Positions 36,114-48,782 of a DNA stretch of 64,000 bases are shown here, one piece after another. The notes beneath the pieces were generated by a model. The model was not told the origin of the DNA and made no database searches. It saw nothing but the letters and a program-made list of their open reading frames with translations. Numbering within the stretch: the first letter of the stretch is position 1; each line of letters opens with the position of its first letter. Source of the stretch: Solanum dulcamara (taxonomy: Eukaryota; Streptophyta; Magnoliopsida; Solanales; Solanaceae); assembly GCF_947179165.1 (NCBI RefSeq), contig NC_077242.1, positions 45,401,097-45,465,096 of the forward strand, given 5' to 3'. A program made the position numbers and the translations under genes.

Positions 36114-38185
36114 TTCATCTTTGAAATGTCTACAGACCGTGTCTAGTAGAGTCTTGTTTATCGGTGTGTTGTGCACCACATCTATAGACAGGAGGCTACA
36201 GGATATTTAGGATATTACTTTCTTTCATATCTAAGATCGTGCAATAGTGCCGAGCTATAGGAAATGAAATTCCTCATACTAACCTGCGATTTTAGCAGGA
36301 AGACAACGCCGATAGAAGAAAGTAACTGACAATATTGGATGTTACGAAGCACGCAGGTAAGCAAAGGCACGAAAGCCCTATGTCAGGTAAGGTATTGAAA
36401 TGCGATTGACAGATACAATTGAAAAGTGAAAGGAAAGGTAAACAGGAAAGTATAACAGGTGCAGCTCGAGTGGACATAACAAGTAAGTTCATTTCCATAC
36501 TGTTAATTATGAGCGCCCTGTGCGGCTGCGATATGAGATGATATGACTATATATGTGTGCCCTGTGTGGCTGAGATGTTATACAATATGAATGTATATAT
36601 GTGTGCCTTGTGAGGCATTATTGGTATTTTCTACGTGCAGGTGTTGAGATAGTAAGAAATACAGAGGAAACTCTGCCCAAATTTTCCTAGAAATAAGAGG
36701 AGAATGAGATACAGGGCTATAGTATGTCTTAAAAGGTTATCCTCACAACAATGATGAGATTTGACTAAACAAGTATGGCTGACCTTGAGAAATAAGTTAA
36801 TTGCTGAGTTAATGGCAATAGAAACTAGGAGGACGATACTGGAATAGTAGAATAAGTTAGAAAGGACCTATAAGCCAAAGAAAATGACTCAGAGAGGAAT
36901 GATAGATCGGGATAAAATGAGATAGTAAGATATTGCCTGAATTGATACATAGGGATAAAATATGACAAGTGATAGTTGAAGGAAGTAACAGCATGGTTAA
37001 GACAAGAGTAAGACAAGAGTTCAAAGGGAAAAGAATTGTGACGGATATGAAGTGTTAATAAGATAGCTTGTGAGACATTAAGGACAAGACTAGCTAAGAA
37101 GGGTAAGTAACCCATAGTAAGAATCGTGAAGAAAGTCAAGCGGTATTATACTATGGGTCTGAATGCGAACAAGGTACCAGGTGAACATAACAAAAACCAT
37201 TATTAGAATAAGCAAAACTTAGTAAGGAATTAACTAGAAGGTATGATGTGGTCCATGTAAATGGAATGTAAAGATAGGTGTGGAACGGAAAAGCAAGCTA
37301 TGGAACAAATAAGGAAGATTTATCAAGTTCCATAAGGACAGTTTCGAATAGAGGTTATATGATGACGAAAAGGATGGCTAGTGCAAGGAAATAAAGGGTA
37401 ATATGGAATTCCTTACGCCCAACCAAAAATGGAAATGAGTTGAAGGAATAATACAGAAGTTCTAGTAGAGGCACTCAAGATAGATGCGATTAATTAAGTA
37501 TAAGTATCGAACAAAAAGAGACATAGAAAGTTACGAACTGGAGGTATAGTATGATGAAAAAGTATTAAGACAAGGCCACTACTACTACGAAGTTGATGTG
37601 GTTTTAAGCAGGATTAGAAATGAGCCTTAGGGACACGACAAAGATGCAAGCTCAGGAGGCGTAAAGAAGTATGGTGTACACGTGACTCCACTCTAATGAT
37701 TAGTGGTATCCACTGGAATAAAGTTAGTATAATGACGAAGCTCGAAACATGAGTCATTAAAGTATAAGTACATTCGAGTGGGGAATGTGCAGCAATTATG
37801 AGCCCTCCCTAATTATTGATTGGGATGAATGGAATATGGCTTTGAATGTACTACTACATTGCGGATATTACTCGAATATCAATTGTTAGATGAAATTTTA
37901 TACGATACATTACGAATACTAAAGCACCCTACGGGTATGCTAGGGTTTTCTAGAAAGGCAACCTAACGTGGGGATGATTTAACAGAAGAAGTATATATGG
38001 TACAGCACGTTAAATATGGTGGAGTGGAATCATTCGCATATGAATGGATGAAAATAAACAGAGGATGACATGGGTACACCCTAAAAGGGGGGAAGTGGAT
38101 AGAAGAAGTACAAGCGTAAGAGAAAATCAACTGATGCTATCGTATGTAAGTGGAAATGCTTAAACTTCAAACAAGACCCCATAAG
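36114..38185 (+). other. Element B leader and uncoded body
   Basis: Purine-rich, stop-rich sequence. The first 550 bp has a clear relative in element C (53746-54290), including three phrases of the form gtgccctgtg(t/c)ggctg near 36510-36610. No gag or pol domain is recognisable in the rest. Confidence 0.6.
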
Positions 38186-38295
38186 GGATGGACGTGATCA
38201 TACTCACACTAATGCACCAGATTTTGTCAAAACTCCGAAGTTAAGCGTGCTTGAATGAGAGTAGCACTGGGATGGGTGACCCCCTGGGAGGTGAG
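38186..38295 (+). other. 5S rRNA-like segment in element B
   Basis: Resembles plant 5S rRNA from near its 5' end (gtgatcatac, actaatgcacc) through the internal promoter: A-box agttaagcgtgcttg at 38239-38253 and C-box region gatgggtgacc at 38271-38281, followed by ccctgggag. It breaks off before the 3' stem. In sense orientation relative to element B. A true 5S gene would lie in a tandem array with a T-run terminator; neither is seen, so this is a captured copy. Confidence 0.85.
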
Positions 38296-38869
38296 AAAGA
38301 GAAAAAAACAAGTATGACAAAAAGAGATTATAAACGCGGGTTAGTACAACGACACATATAGAACAGAGTAAGCCAAGAGCAGAAAAGATTATGACTGAAA
38401 TACAATGCACCTCGTGAAAATGGCACAAGAATAGTTGTGCAACCTATGAATATTGGCATACTAAGAGCGAGGTCAAATGATTACTCGATAAAAGAAAGTC
38501 AGTAATAACAATGTGATTGCCATATTTAGAATCTATTCAGGAAAAGTATAAGATGGTTCGAGGCAGAACTATTCAGATATAATCGGTATTAAGGACAAGA
38601 GCCATAGTGGAGCCTTGACCTCGACTAAAGGAGGTAAGCCACTAGTATAGCAATGCTAAGGAATTTTCTGGACTGCTCTATGTCCATACACACGTTTATG
38701 TAAGGATTATAATATGATGTATGGTAAGAAAACTGGATAAAAGATCCGAGTAAAAGAAAAAGATAACATACCTAAGGTATTACAAGTTAGATTAAGAGGA
38801 GTTGTACAATAGCTTAAGTTAAAAAAAGCATCAACAGTCTCATAGCCTATCTCAGGGAATGGAAACCCC

Positions 38870-39757
38870 AACTCAGAGGTGGAAAGCAGTTAATATGTAT
38901 TATAGTACGAGCTGACCTCACATTCTAAGGAACTGGGAGTTCATACGGGCTATGGTAGATGGGCTGACAGAATCAACATGTTCCCCTCCAGTTAGAAAGG
39001 CATATTCAGCTGAGGGTTCTGTGAAATGATGTAGTAGGGAAACAATAAGATTTCACAGAGTCCCTACATCTATTATCTCAGATAGAAAAGTTCAATTTAC
39101 AGCTAACTGTTGGAAATCATTTCGAAAGAGATTGAGGAACCCAGATGAATCTTAGTATGACATTTTGCCCTTCGATTAAGGGACAGGCCCAGATGTGATC
39201 CACTAAATTATTGATGAAGCAAAGCTTATTCCGGAACAAGATATCGATTAGCAGCCAAAAGTCAGCAAGAAGGGGATACATTGATCCTTCGCAGAGCTTT
39301 TTTAGAATAGATAAAGTTGCCTATGAGTGGGACCTACCGTCCGATTTGAAACAATACATTCAGTTTTCACAGATCAATGCTCCGTAAGAATAGAAACGAC
39401 GCTCCCAGAATATTTCCCGTGGAGGAGGTCCACGTAACAGGGAGTTATCCTACGAGGGGCAACCTATCTCCATCCAGGATCAGTAGATTAAACGGGTTGC
39501 GGACTAAGGACATAGCTTCCGTCAAGATACTGTGGCGGAATAAGAATCATGAAGGCATAACCTGGGAGGTTGAAAAGGACATGAAACACAGGTGTCCATA
39601 CCTATTTTCGATATCTACAGATAGCCTCCAGTCTTGGAACTCATATATTAATTACTTGGATGAAAATGTATGTCATTCCAGTAGAAAGGAGTCTCCTTAT
39701 GATCCGTATAAAGTCTTAAGGAAAGATTTATTTAACATTCGGGGACGAATGTTCTAA
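38870..39757 (+). pseudogene. Gypsy integrase relic, element B
   Basis: Frame-broken integrase: MVDGLTEST near 38950, then VPTSIISDRKVQFTANCWKS near 39063-39120. The C-terminal tail is in the frame 39377-39757 (ASVKILWRNKNHEGITWEVE then DMKHRCPYLF), which matches the chromodomain-like end of Tekay/Del-type integrases. Stops separate the pieces. Confidence 0.82.
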
Positions 39758-39769
39758 AGGGGGGAAGGA
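39756..39769 (+). other. Polypurine tract, element B
   Basis: aaaggggggaagga, directly before the 3' LTR. Primes plus-strand synthesis. The identical tract precedes 43577 and 55538. Confidence 0.93.
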
Positions 39770-42700
39770 TGTTACACCCCGCACTCTTGAGCTCGAAACA
39801 TCTTCTTAAGTTCCTTAGACACTATCATGTGAGCCGGATAAGCTACGACACTATCAAACAACTCTAAGGAAAGAAGATTGTGATACCTCGCGAGAAGGGA
39901 GGTTGGAGATAGAGTCATAAGAATCCGGAAAGAGTTGGAGGCTAAGAAATGAGTCGTAAGACTCGATTTACCTACGTAAGACACTAAGTTAAGAGTCTTA
40001 TATACTTAAGTTGCTTAAGGTTATATCAAGCTTACGTAGTACGGATTACATAGGCTCTTAAAGTGAGACGAAATTATGAACCCGCGAGGAAGGGAAAAAG
40101 ACGACGCGTGGCAGCCAATGGAGGAGCGACACATGGCAGCACCTCAAGCAAGCAGGTGATGCACCTACTTAGGGTCAAGTAGGTGATGTAGCTGCTTGGG
40201 GAGGTGGACCCCGCTGCCACGTGGCAGCCCCTAATTGGCAGCATGACACGGTGGCCAATCATGGCTTGACACGTGTCATCCTTAGGGGCTGACATGTGTC
40301 ACCCATTGGGACCACCCATATAAGTGATATGTATCTCAAACTTCAGCTTGTTCCTCAAAATTTCCAGCAGCAACGTGAACAAAAAAAAAAACCTAAAGCT
40401 AAGGAGAGAAAATTGCGACGACTTTGGGAGCAAAATAGGTAAGTCCCGTTTTCGTTCCGTAAATTAATTAATTAGCATATAATACAATGATATGGAAGTG
40501 TTAACAGTATAAAATTAGGATTTTGTGCAGCAAAAATCAGACAGCAAGCTGCCACAACGATTCAGTACGTAAATAAAATTCTGAAGCGCGATTTCGGCAA
40601 GTTTTAGTCAATTTCGGGAAAGGTAAGTGCTTCCCCTCTAATTTGAAGTTTATTATGTTAAATTAGGGTGTATTACACACCTTAGGGGCTGATTGAAGTT
40701 GGGGAAAATGGTTGAAAAGTTCAGCGTTCGGAATAAACTAAACTGGAGTCGCTAGAAGTGAATTGTTGTCGAAATAAGGTGTTGTGCGCGTGGGGGATGC
40801 TGTTGGTTGTGTTGTGGAGTGTTCCAGGGTCTAAAAGTTCTCTAAATGAGGTGTGGGAGCTGCTGGTTGCAGACACATGACCCTCCGCTTTGCAATTAAA
40901 GAATTCGCGAAAGAAAGATTAAAAACTCTAGTTTTGGTATCTTAGTTTCGAGTTAATTGTCGGGGGTTTATATTGTGTATTTTTGGTCGTAATATGTGTA
41001 TGTATGGGCTTCTGGTTCTATTTTTGGTTGGATGCAGGTTCTAAGGTCATGGTTGGGATTTCGGATAGGGCACATTATAGGGGAGGTGCTGCCCGATTTT
41101 CGTTAACGTCCTAACTAGTTAAGGAACTAGCCGAGAAGGCGAGCGAAGGGATGAATGTTATGAATACTCGTGGGTAGTCTAAGTTGATGAAAAGTACAAG
41201 GTTGTTAATACTTACATTACTTCCAGTTTAAATAGGTTTCGAGGACAACGATGTGGACGTAATTAAGAGAAGTCCATACAAGGTATGTGAAGCTTTCCTT
41301 TGGCGTGTTTTTGGAATAGATATGTATAACTATTCTTCTTTTCTTTTGGCATGTCTTAGATATAAGTTATGAATGATATGTATACGATATTTGGGATTCA
41401 ATCCATTCGTAAAGCCCTGAGTATGAGTCGAGACTCTTGTTTACTTCTTGGTATTAGAACTTCTGCAATAGCTGAGTCATTGCCTTTGTCTTCTATGTGA
41501 TGAAAACTAGTACATGTAAAGCCTATTTCTTCTTTCCTTTGGAATGGCTTAACTTTAAGTGAAATGGTATATGATATAGGCTTAGAGGTAATTCCATTTA
41601 TGAGCTCTGATTGTAACTCGTGACTTGTAGTCACTCCTGAACATTAAGAGTCTGAAAGTAGTCAAACTACTATTCTCGAGCCTGCTATATAATGAATAGA
41701 AAGTAGAGGTACCAGCTCCTCTTTTTAGAGGCTCTGAAATGATAAATGCCATTGATTGCATGAGTTGATTCTTTGACTAGATAAATTGTGTTTCTGATTG
41801 CATAGACTATATTTCTGATTGCACGAATTATGTGGCATTATTTTGATGCATGTTTGTGATCCCTAAAGCCCCAACTGATATAAGCCCTAATGACATCTAA
41901 AGGGATACCTCGGATAATTACTCCCCCAGTCTTTAGGTGACGGTTCACTTGACTGTTTCATCGAGTCATAGATAATGACTTAGTTGCATATGGTTTCTCA
42001 CTACTCTACTCGTGTATACTGTAACCCATCCTTCCTCGAGTCCCACGATGGGCCGAGATATGTTATCGTGCACAGTGTTACTGATTCTTTCACCGCGTCC
42101 CAGGCCAGATGTGTATAGTTCCATGCACGAGGAGACGATGTCGTACGTGAGGTGTGATATATGTTATATGTTATGACGATACGATTATTCACCGAGTCCC
42201 GGGCCGGCTGTAATATGATAGTATATGTGGTGAAATAAGGAAGGAACACCGAGTCCCTCCTTAGAGGGCCGGGTACATATGTATATTATGATGGTACGCT
42301 ATAGACGTACACCACTCCATTCACCGAGTCCCTCACTAAAGGGCCGGATACTTTATGTAGGCATGCATATGAGATTAAAGCAATACATTGTGACCCTGAG
42401 CCCCGTAGTGAACCGGGTATAATACGATGATATACATAATAAGATGATACCGTATACGATGGTATGATACCGTATACGATGATATAATGAAATGAAATGC
42501 ATTATGACACAATGATATGTGATTATGAAGTAATGCTTATGACACCGAGTTCTCTAGAGGGCCGGGCACAGTATATGATGATGTATAGGATTGAGTGTCC
42601 TAAAGTGCAGGTACAGTAATTTGTTAATTGTTATACTTGCCCTCTGCATCCCTATTTCAGTTAAGATCTCAGTTACGATGTGTTATGCTTTACATACTCA

Positions 42701-43203
42701 GTACATATATCGTACTGACCCCCCTTTTCTCGGGGGGCTGCATTTCATGCCCGCAGGTACAGATGTTTATTCTGGAGATCCATCAGCGTAGGAGTTCCTC
42801 TCAGCTGTGTCGGAAGTGCTTCACTGTTCTGGAGCCTAAATTTTGATGTTGGTCACTTAATGTATATATTTGTACATTCAGAGGTACGGCGGGGGCCTTG
42901 TTCCGCCATATGTTGTTGTTACTATTCTTAGAGGTCTGTAGACATATGTATATGTGGGTTGTTTGTGAGTTAGTTTCGATATATTATGAATGTTTTCATT
43001 ATAGCAGCCTTGTCGGCTTGCGTTCCCTTTCATGATATGATACAAATGAAAGAGGCTACATGTACATGAAAAAGTTTTAAACTATTGGGGTTTCTATATA
43101 TAGTATCACATCACACATGGATCAACTTAAGTGTAGTTGACAAATACGCATAAGAGGGTCCAGTTCGGACCCCAGTTGCGACCTACGGGGTTGGGTCGTG
43201 ACA
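39770..43203 (+). mobile_element. Element B 3' LTR
   Basis: Near-identical to 32664-36095 with scattered substitutions, indicating a fairly recent insertion. Confidence 0.95.
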
Positions 43204-43287
43204 GTTACTGCTCCTCTAAATATTCCTACTCCAGCCTCAAGAGTAAGGGACTTTGTATGAATAAATCCTCCAGAGTTTCATGGCTTA
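43204..43287 (+). pseudogene. Gag remainder after element B
   Basis: VTAPLNIPTPASRVRDFV, stop, INPPEFHG continues the gag frame broken at 32663. ASRVRDFxRxNPPEFHG is a hallmark of Tekay/Del-like gag. The match stops at 43287. Confidence 0.8.
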
Positions 43288-43562
43288 TCGGCAAATTAGA
43301 AGGTTGCGAATTAGGACGTGATTTCCATCAAGGTAGGGTGGCAAAACGAAAACCAGAAAAGGGATGACCTGGGAAATTGAAGAGGACAAGAAACACAAGT
43401 ATTCGTACCTATTTTCGATGGCTACAGGTAACTCCAACTCCTGAAACTCGTATATTAATTACTTGAATGAAGGTTTGTGTTAAAGCAATATAAAAGAATC
43501 TCCCTACAATCTGTATAAAGTTGTGAGGGAAGTTTTGTTTAACATTCGGAGACGAATATTCT
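43288..43562 (+). pseudogene. Gypsy integrase tail fused to gag remnant
   Basis: RQIRRLRIRT-like residues then a WEIEED..KYSYLF-like ending correspond to the last residues of integrase. They directly follow gag, so everything between gag and the integrase end is deleted. Confidence 0.7.
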
Positions 43563-43576
43563 AAAGGGGGGAAGGA
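43563..43576 (+). other. Polypurine tract
   Basis: aaaggggggaagga before the LTR at 43577. Confidence 0.9.
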
Positions 43577-46500
43577 TGTTACACCCCACACTCTTAAGCT
43601 CGGAATGTCTCTTAAGCTTCTTAGAAGTTATCAAGTGAGTCGGATAATCTACCACACTATCAAATGACTCTAAGGAAGGAAGAATGCGATACCCCATGGT
43701 AGGAAAGGTTGGAAATAGGGTCATAAGAATCCGAAAGGAGTTGAAGGCCAAGTAATGAGTTATAGGACTCGATTTACCTACGTAAGCTACTAACTTAGAA
43801 GTCTTGCATACATAAGCCACTTGAGTACATACCAAGCTTATGTAGTAAGGATTACACGGGTTCTTAAAATAAGACGAGATTACGAACCCACGCGGAGAAG
43901 GAGAGAACGCCACGTGGCAGCAAGAGGAGGTGCCATATGTCATTCTAGGAAAGTGCCACGTGGAAGCAGGTGACCCACCTGCTTGGGGTCAAGTAGGTGA
44001 TCCACCTTCTTGGGGGGAGGTGGACCCCACTACCATGTAGTAGCCTTGGAGGCTATGTATGGATTCGTGGCCTAATAAGGGCTTGACACGTGTCACCCTT
44101 AGGGGATGACATGTTTCACCTCCTAAAGGAGTGTATATACACATGTAAGTATGATTAAACTTCATTTTACACCTCTAACATTCAGCTTCATCACTTGGAA
44201 AAGGAAAAAAAAGATCCTAAAGACTAAGAGAGAGCACCTACGGCCAAGGCCAAAAATTCAAGGCGAGTTCTGAATTTTCTTCGTGAATTAATTATCTACG
44301 GTATTCCTTAACCATATAGAGATGTATATATGTATATTACGATGTCTACAGATCCATTTCTTCAGCCCTACACTTAGAAATAAGAAGAGAAAAACGTTGG
44401 AGGGCAAACTAGAGGACCTATGGGTTTGAGCTAGAAAAAAGGGTAAGGCCTGATTTCGTTCCACGAATTAGTTATTTAAGGTATCCCACAATTATATAAT
44501 GTTGTTTAATAACATAAAATTCCAATTTTGGGCAGAAAACAAGGGACACAAATAGTCCGCCCCATTTCAGCACATCAAGAAGTTTCTGAGATATAGTTTT
44601 GGCAAGTTTTGGCCAATTTTGGGTAAGGTAAGGTTTCTTCTTTTAATTTGGACTTTATGGTATTTTTATGGAGTGTGTTACACGACCTATAGGTTGATTT
44701 AAATGTGAAAATTTCATAGAAACGCTTGACGTTCGATGCAAACTAAATTGGAGTCGCTATAGTTGAATTATAGTCGAAGCAAAGTGTTTTGCCTGTGGTG
44801 TGCTTCTGCAGGTATGTGGTGGTGTATTGCAGGTCCTAAAAGTATTCTAAAATAGGTGGGGGTGCTGCTGGTTGCATCCACACGACCCCTTATTTTGTAT
44901 AATTAAAGGCTTGGCAAAATAAAGACTAGAAACCCTATTTTGGTGTCCTAATTTTCAGCAAGTTGTTTGGAGCTTATGGTGTGTAATGTTGCCTTGTTTT
45001 ATTTGTATATGAGCTGCAGGTTGTTGTTGTTGGTTGGATTTAGTGGTTAGAGATCTAATTGAAAATTTTTATAGGGCATGTTATAGGGGAGGTGATGCCC
45101 AATTTTCGTTAATGCCTTAACTAATTAAAGACCTAGTCGAGAAGAAGAACATAGGTTCCATGAATACTAAGGTGCAACTAAAGGCACTGAAAAGTTTAAG
45201 GTTGTTAATACTCGCATTGATTCCATGTTAAATAGGTTTGGAGGACGACGACGTGGATGTGATTAAGAAAAGTCCATACGAGGTATGTGAAGCTTCTTTT
45301 TCGCATGTTTTGGAATAAGTATGTAAAGCTATTTTTTATTCCTTTTGGTATGTCTCCTTAAGGGAATTGTATGTGAAATGAGGGGATAATTGCATTCCCA
45401 GAACTCCAAGTACGCCTTATAATCCCTGTCCACTACTTAGTATTGGAACTCCTGCAAGAATTGAGTGTTGCCTGTTAGGGCTTCTACGTGTTAAAAAGTA
45501 TTTTGTGGAAAGCTACCTCTTCTTTATCTTGATAGGTACTTGGTATGAAAATAAGATTATGATGCCATAATTGTTCACCGAGCCCTATGGTGGGTCAGAT
45601 ATGAAATATGTGTGTGATGATTACCGAAGGAAAGTACACACTACACAACACTTATTGTTTTTCTTTTTGGCATGTCTTAGTTGTAGGTTAGATATGATAT
45701 AAGCTCCGAGGTGATTCCATTTTTAAGTATCTCTTATTTACTTCTGAATGCTGAACTCTTATAGTAGTTGAGCTATCTCCCTGGAAACTTCTATGTATTA
45801 AGGGGATAATGAACGTACGGGATCCAAGCCTTAAAAACTATATGGTACTAGGTGTTTCTAATTCCATAAATGATTTATCCCTATGTTAATACATGTCTAG
45901 AGTCCCCGAGATTACAATTGATATAGCATATAATGGCGTTTATAGGACGCTCAAGATGACTACACTACTACTCGGGTCCTCAGGCAAAAGCTTAACTTTC
46001 TTATTCTGTCGAGTCTCTGATAATGATTTAAATTGCATATGGTTACTCACTATTCTACTCATGTATATTGTAACACTTCTTCTCAGAGTCCCGAGCTGGT
46101 TATCAGATTCGTGCTCAATTCCATTGCATTATCCACTTCCCCTCACTAGATGGATGGGTTACGTATGTATATATATGATGATGTGTTGTAATAAGGTGGT
46201 GATGGCACTGGGTCAATGATGGTTTTATAGATGTATTCAACGGATCCCTGATAGGGCCGGCTATATGGTATAATTTGAACATGCATGTTTTTATGATTTA
46301 CAGAATACAGGTATCGAGGTTTCTTTTACGATATATTTGTCCCCTGCTTCCCTATTCCAGTTATACTAAGTTATGTTTTACATACTCGGTACATATGTCG
46401 TACTGACCCCCCTTTCTTTGGGGCGCTGCGTTTCATGGCCGCATGTACAGATACAGGTTTTGGGAGTCCCTTAGCTTAGGATCCTGCTCAGCTCAGCTGG

Positions 46501-46911
46501 AAGAGGCTCCATTGTATTGGAGCCTAGTTTTTGGTACTGACCACTGATGTATAAAATTGTTTTGTCTATTCAGAGGTACGGTGGGGGCCCTGTCCTGCAA
46601 TATGTTGTCGTTAATATTTTTAGAAGTCTGCAGACATATATATGTGGGTTGTATATGTCAGTTTGGTTTAGTTGGGTCTACATGATGTATGGTATATATT
46701 ATTATGTTATAGCAGCCTTATCAGATTGCATGCCCTCTCATGATGTGATACAAATAAAAAAGGCTACAGATTTATGAAAATATTATCACCCAATAGGGTT
46801 ATGTTGCATAGTATTGTGTTATTTACAGTTCGACTTGGCCACAGCTAATAAACATGTATATGGGAGTCCAGGTCAGACCCCAGTCACGGCCTACATGGTT
46901 GGGTCGTGACA
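43577..46911 (+). mobile_element. 3' LTR of the gypsy element hosting B (3.34 kb)
   Basis: tgttacaccccacactc to ggttgggtcgtgaca. Preceded by a polypurine tract, so it is a 3' LTR. Its body differs clearly from the LTRs of B. It ends against a minus-strand protease gene. Confidence 0.9.
43905..44150 (+). promoter_or_regulatory. LTR promoter with G-boxes
   Basis: ccacgtgg at about 43911 and 43963 and cacgtg at about 44089 precede gtgtatatacac near 44133. Confidence 0.5.
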
Positions 46912-47269
46912 CTACGTTGGCATAATAAGAGGCTAACCAATCCATACCCATAATAATATCAAACTCCATCATATCTAACTCTATCAAATCAGCCAAGGTA
47001 TGATGACTACATACATTTACCGGGCAATGTCTATATACCTGCTTTACCACAATAGAGTCCCCTACTGGTGTAGCCACCTTAAATGACTCTATTAACTCAG
47101 GCTTAATTCCAATTTTACTAGCAGCAAAAGGAGATGTATATGATAAAGTAGAGCCTGGATCCATCAACGCATATACGTCCTGAGAGAAGATAGTCCTATC
47201 TATTAGCCAAGGCATAAATGAGATTAGAAAGGCCGCCAGAATTGGAAGCTCCACCACAGCCTCTACCAT
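46912..47269 (-). pseudogene. Gypsy aspartic protease
   Basis: Open on the minus strand with ALMDPGSTLSYTSPFAASK (the DPGST variant of the catalytic DSG seen in many plant gypsy proteases), then VNVCSHHTLADLIELDM and FDIIMGMDWLASYYANV. Normally cleaves the Gag-Pol polyprotein. The fold ends where the LTR begins, and the frame then reads into LTR sequence. Confidence 0.88.
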
Positions 47270-47280
47270 GACCCACTGAT

Positions 47281-48591
47281 ATCTGCATACCCCACCCCAT
47301 CATGTGCATAGCCATAGAAGAGAAAGAACCCACAACTAACCTAGTTAGCTAGGACACACCACCTAGAGTACCTTTAAGTTGACATTCCCTCACAACATGG
47401 ACTTGGCGGCCACAAGAAAAATAGGCACCTATAGTCTAGCGACATTCCCCAAAATAAAGTCTATTACAATGGGGACACTAGGGTGCTGGCAGTCTTGACT
47501 ATCGAGAACTCTAGTTCACCTGTGTACCTGAAACTCTGGAGCTTTGACCACCCCCCGAATACCTGGTGCTCTCAAATCTTCCACCTAGAAACTGTAGAAG
47601 TGAACTCTGAGCTAGCTGGGAGGGATATCTACCAGACTGCTGGAACCGCTTGCTCCAAAATTCCCCCGGATAACCAACTGACCTAGCCCTCTTAGGTTGA
47701 CCTCTATCAAAACCTCTGTCGGGCTGATGCCCTTTATGCTGCTCTTCTACCCCTTGGGCGTATGCCTGTACCAGGGCAATATCCATACCTAGATGAGAAG
47801 CCATGGCCATGAAACTATCCACCAAATAAAGGTCCAAGCCCATCACGTAACGATGCACCCTATCTGCCATATCGGCTACAACTATAGGGGCATGCCTTGG
47901 CAATGAGTCAAACTCGAGGCTGTAGTCTCGAACACTCTTGGCGTTCTACTTCAACTGCAAAAATTTATCAACCTTGGCTCATCTCATTTCTGGAGGCAGA
48001 AAGTGGCCAAGAAAGGCTTCTACAAATTCATCCCATTCAGCTAGAGGAGCACCCTCATCCCTTAATAATTCTCGACTCGGGCCAGTTAGTGGCCACGCCA
48101 CGCATCTAATAAGAGGCCAATTTAACTGACTCATTCTTTGAGGCCCTAATGATTCGCAGCGTATGCTACATCTGTCGAGTGAATTTCTGTGTGTCCTCTA
48201 CAAGTCTCAACCCATGAAACTCTAGGGGATTGCAGGCTAGGAATTCACAGACCCTCAAGCTATCTTGTCTATTTGCATCATCCAAGACATGCCTCTAAGT
48301 CTGTCCTGCCATCAGTCCAGTCAGCAACTACACTACATCTCTCCTAGCTCTATCCTTCACCCCGTGCTATAGGGCTGTAGGCTCCTGTACTAGAGATTTA
48401 GGATCTATAGCTACTGCTGCCCTAACCTCCTCTGGTGGTGATGGAGTAGTAGAGCTTGCCGACTGAAGTACAATCCTCGGCATAGACTGGGCATGGGCCC
48501 TGGTAACTCTCGGGGTCTGACTGGTTTCCCCCGTTGCTGACTTACCCTTTTGGGCAGTGGTTGCTTTCCTTAGAGGCATCACTATAAACAT
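47281..48591 (-). pseudogene. Gypsy gag with damaged zinc knuckle
   Basis: Basic start MPLRKATTAQKGKSA near 48576. After frame breaks come WDEFVEAFLGHFLPPEMR, YSLEFDSLPRHAP, RVHRYVMGLDLYLVDSFM, MDIALVQAYAQGVEEQ and a Gly/Ser-rich tail. Near 47400 the knuckle reads YFSCGRQVHVVREC, with the first Cys replaced by Tyr. These are hallmarks of the retrotransposon gag family. Stops after EMR and LQLK inactivate it. Confidence 0.85.
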
Positions 48592-48764
48592 ATAGGTAGG
48601 TTAGTGAAGGGTCATCCTAAAAACATAGCTTTATCGCACGATGTACGATAAGAAAGAAAGTAATATCCTAAATGTCCCCTAACTTCCTATTTATAAATGT
48701 GGCGCACAACACACCGATAAACAAGCCTCTACTAGACACGGTCTATGGACATTCCAAAGATGAA

Positions 48765-48778
48765 CTACTCTGATACCA
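48765..48778 (-). other. Primer binding site, tRNA-iMet
   Basis: Minus strand tggtatcagagtag, five bases from the LTR end at 48783. One mismatch (t for c) from the copies at 36100 and 53732. Confidence 0.88.
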
Positions 48779-48782
48779 CTTT

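Larger units (their letters stand above)
32664..43203 (+). mobile_element. Element B: complete non-autonomous gypsy element
   Basis: 10.5 kb element with two near-identical LTRs (3,432 and 3,434 bp), a tRNA-iMet primer site, a 3.67 kb body and a polypurine tract. The body retains only integrase traces and lacks recognisable gag, protease, RT or RNase H, so it would need proteins from a relative (a LARD-like arrangement). It sits inside a gag gene. The flanks, gttgt on the left and gttac on the right, are similar but not a clean duplication; loss of a GTT triplet would explain the difference. Confidence 0.9.

Noticed and set aside
36825..37139. 104-residue hydrophobic minus-strand frame
   Set aside because: The plus strand here is purine-rich retroelement body, so the complement yields Leu/Phe/Ser-rich frames by composition alone.
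38186..38295. A functional 5S rRNA gene
   Set aside because: The copy lacks the 3' stem, carries substitutions and stands alone with no terminator T-run. Better called a captured 5S-like segment.
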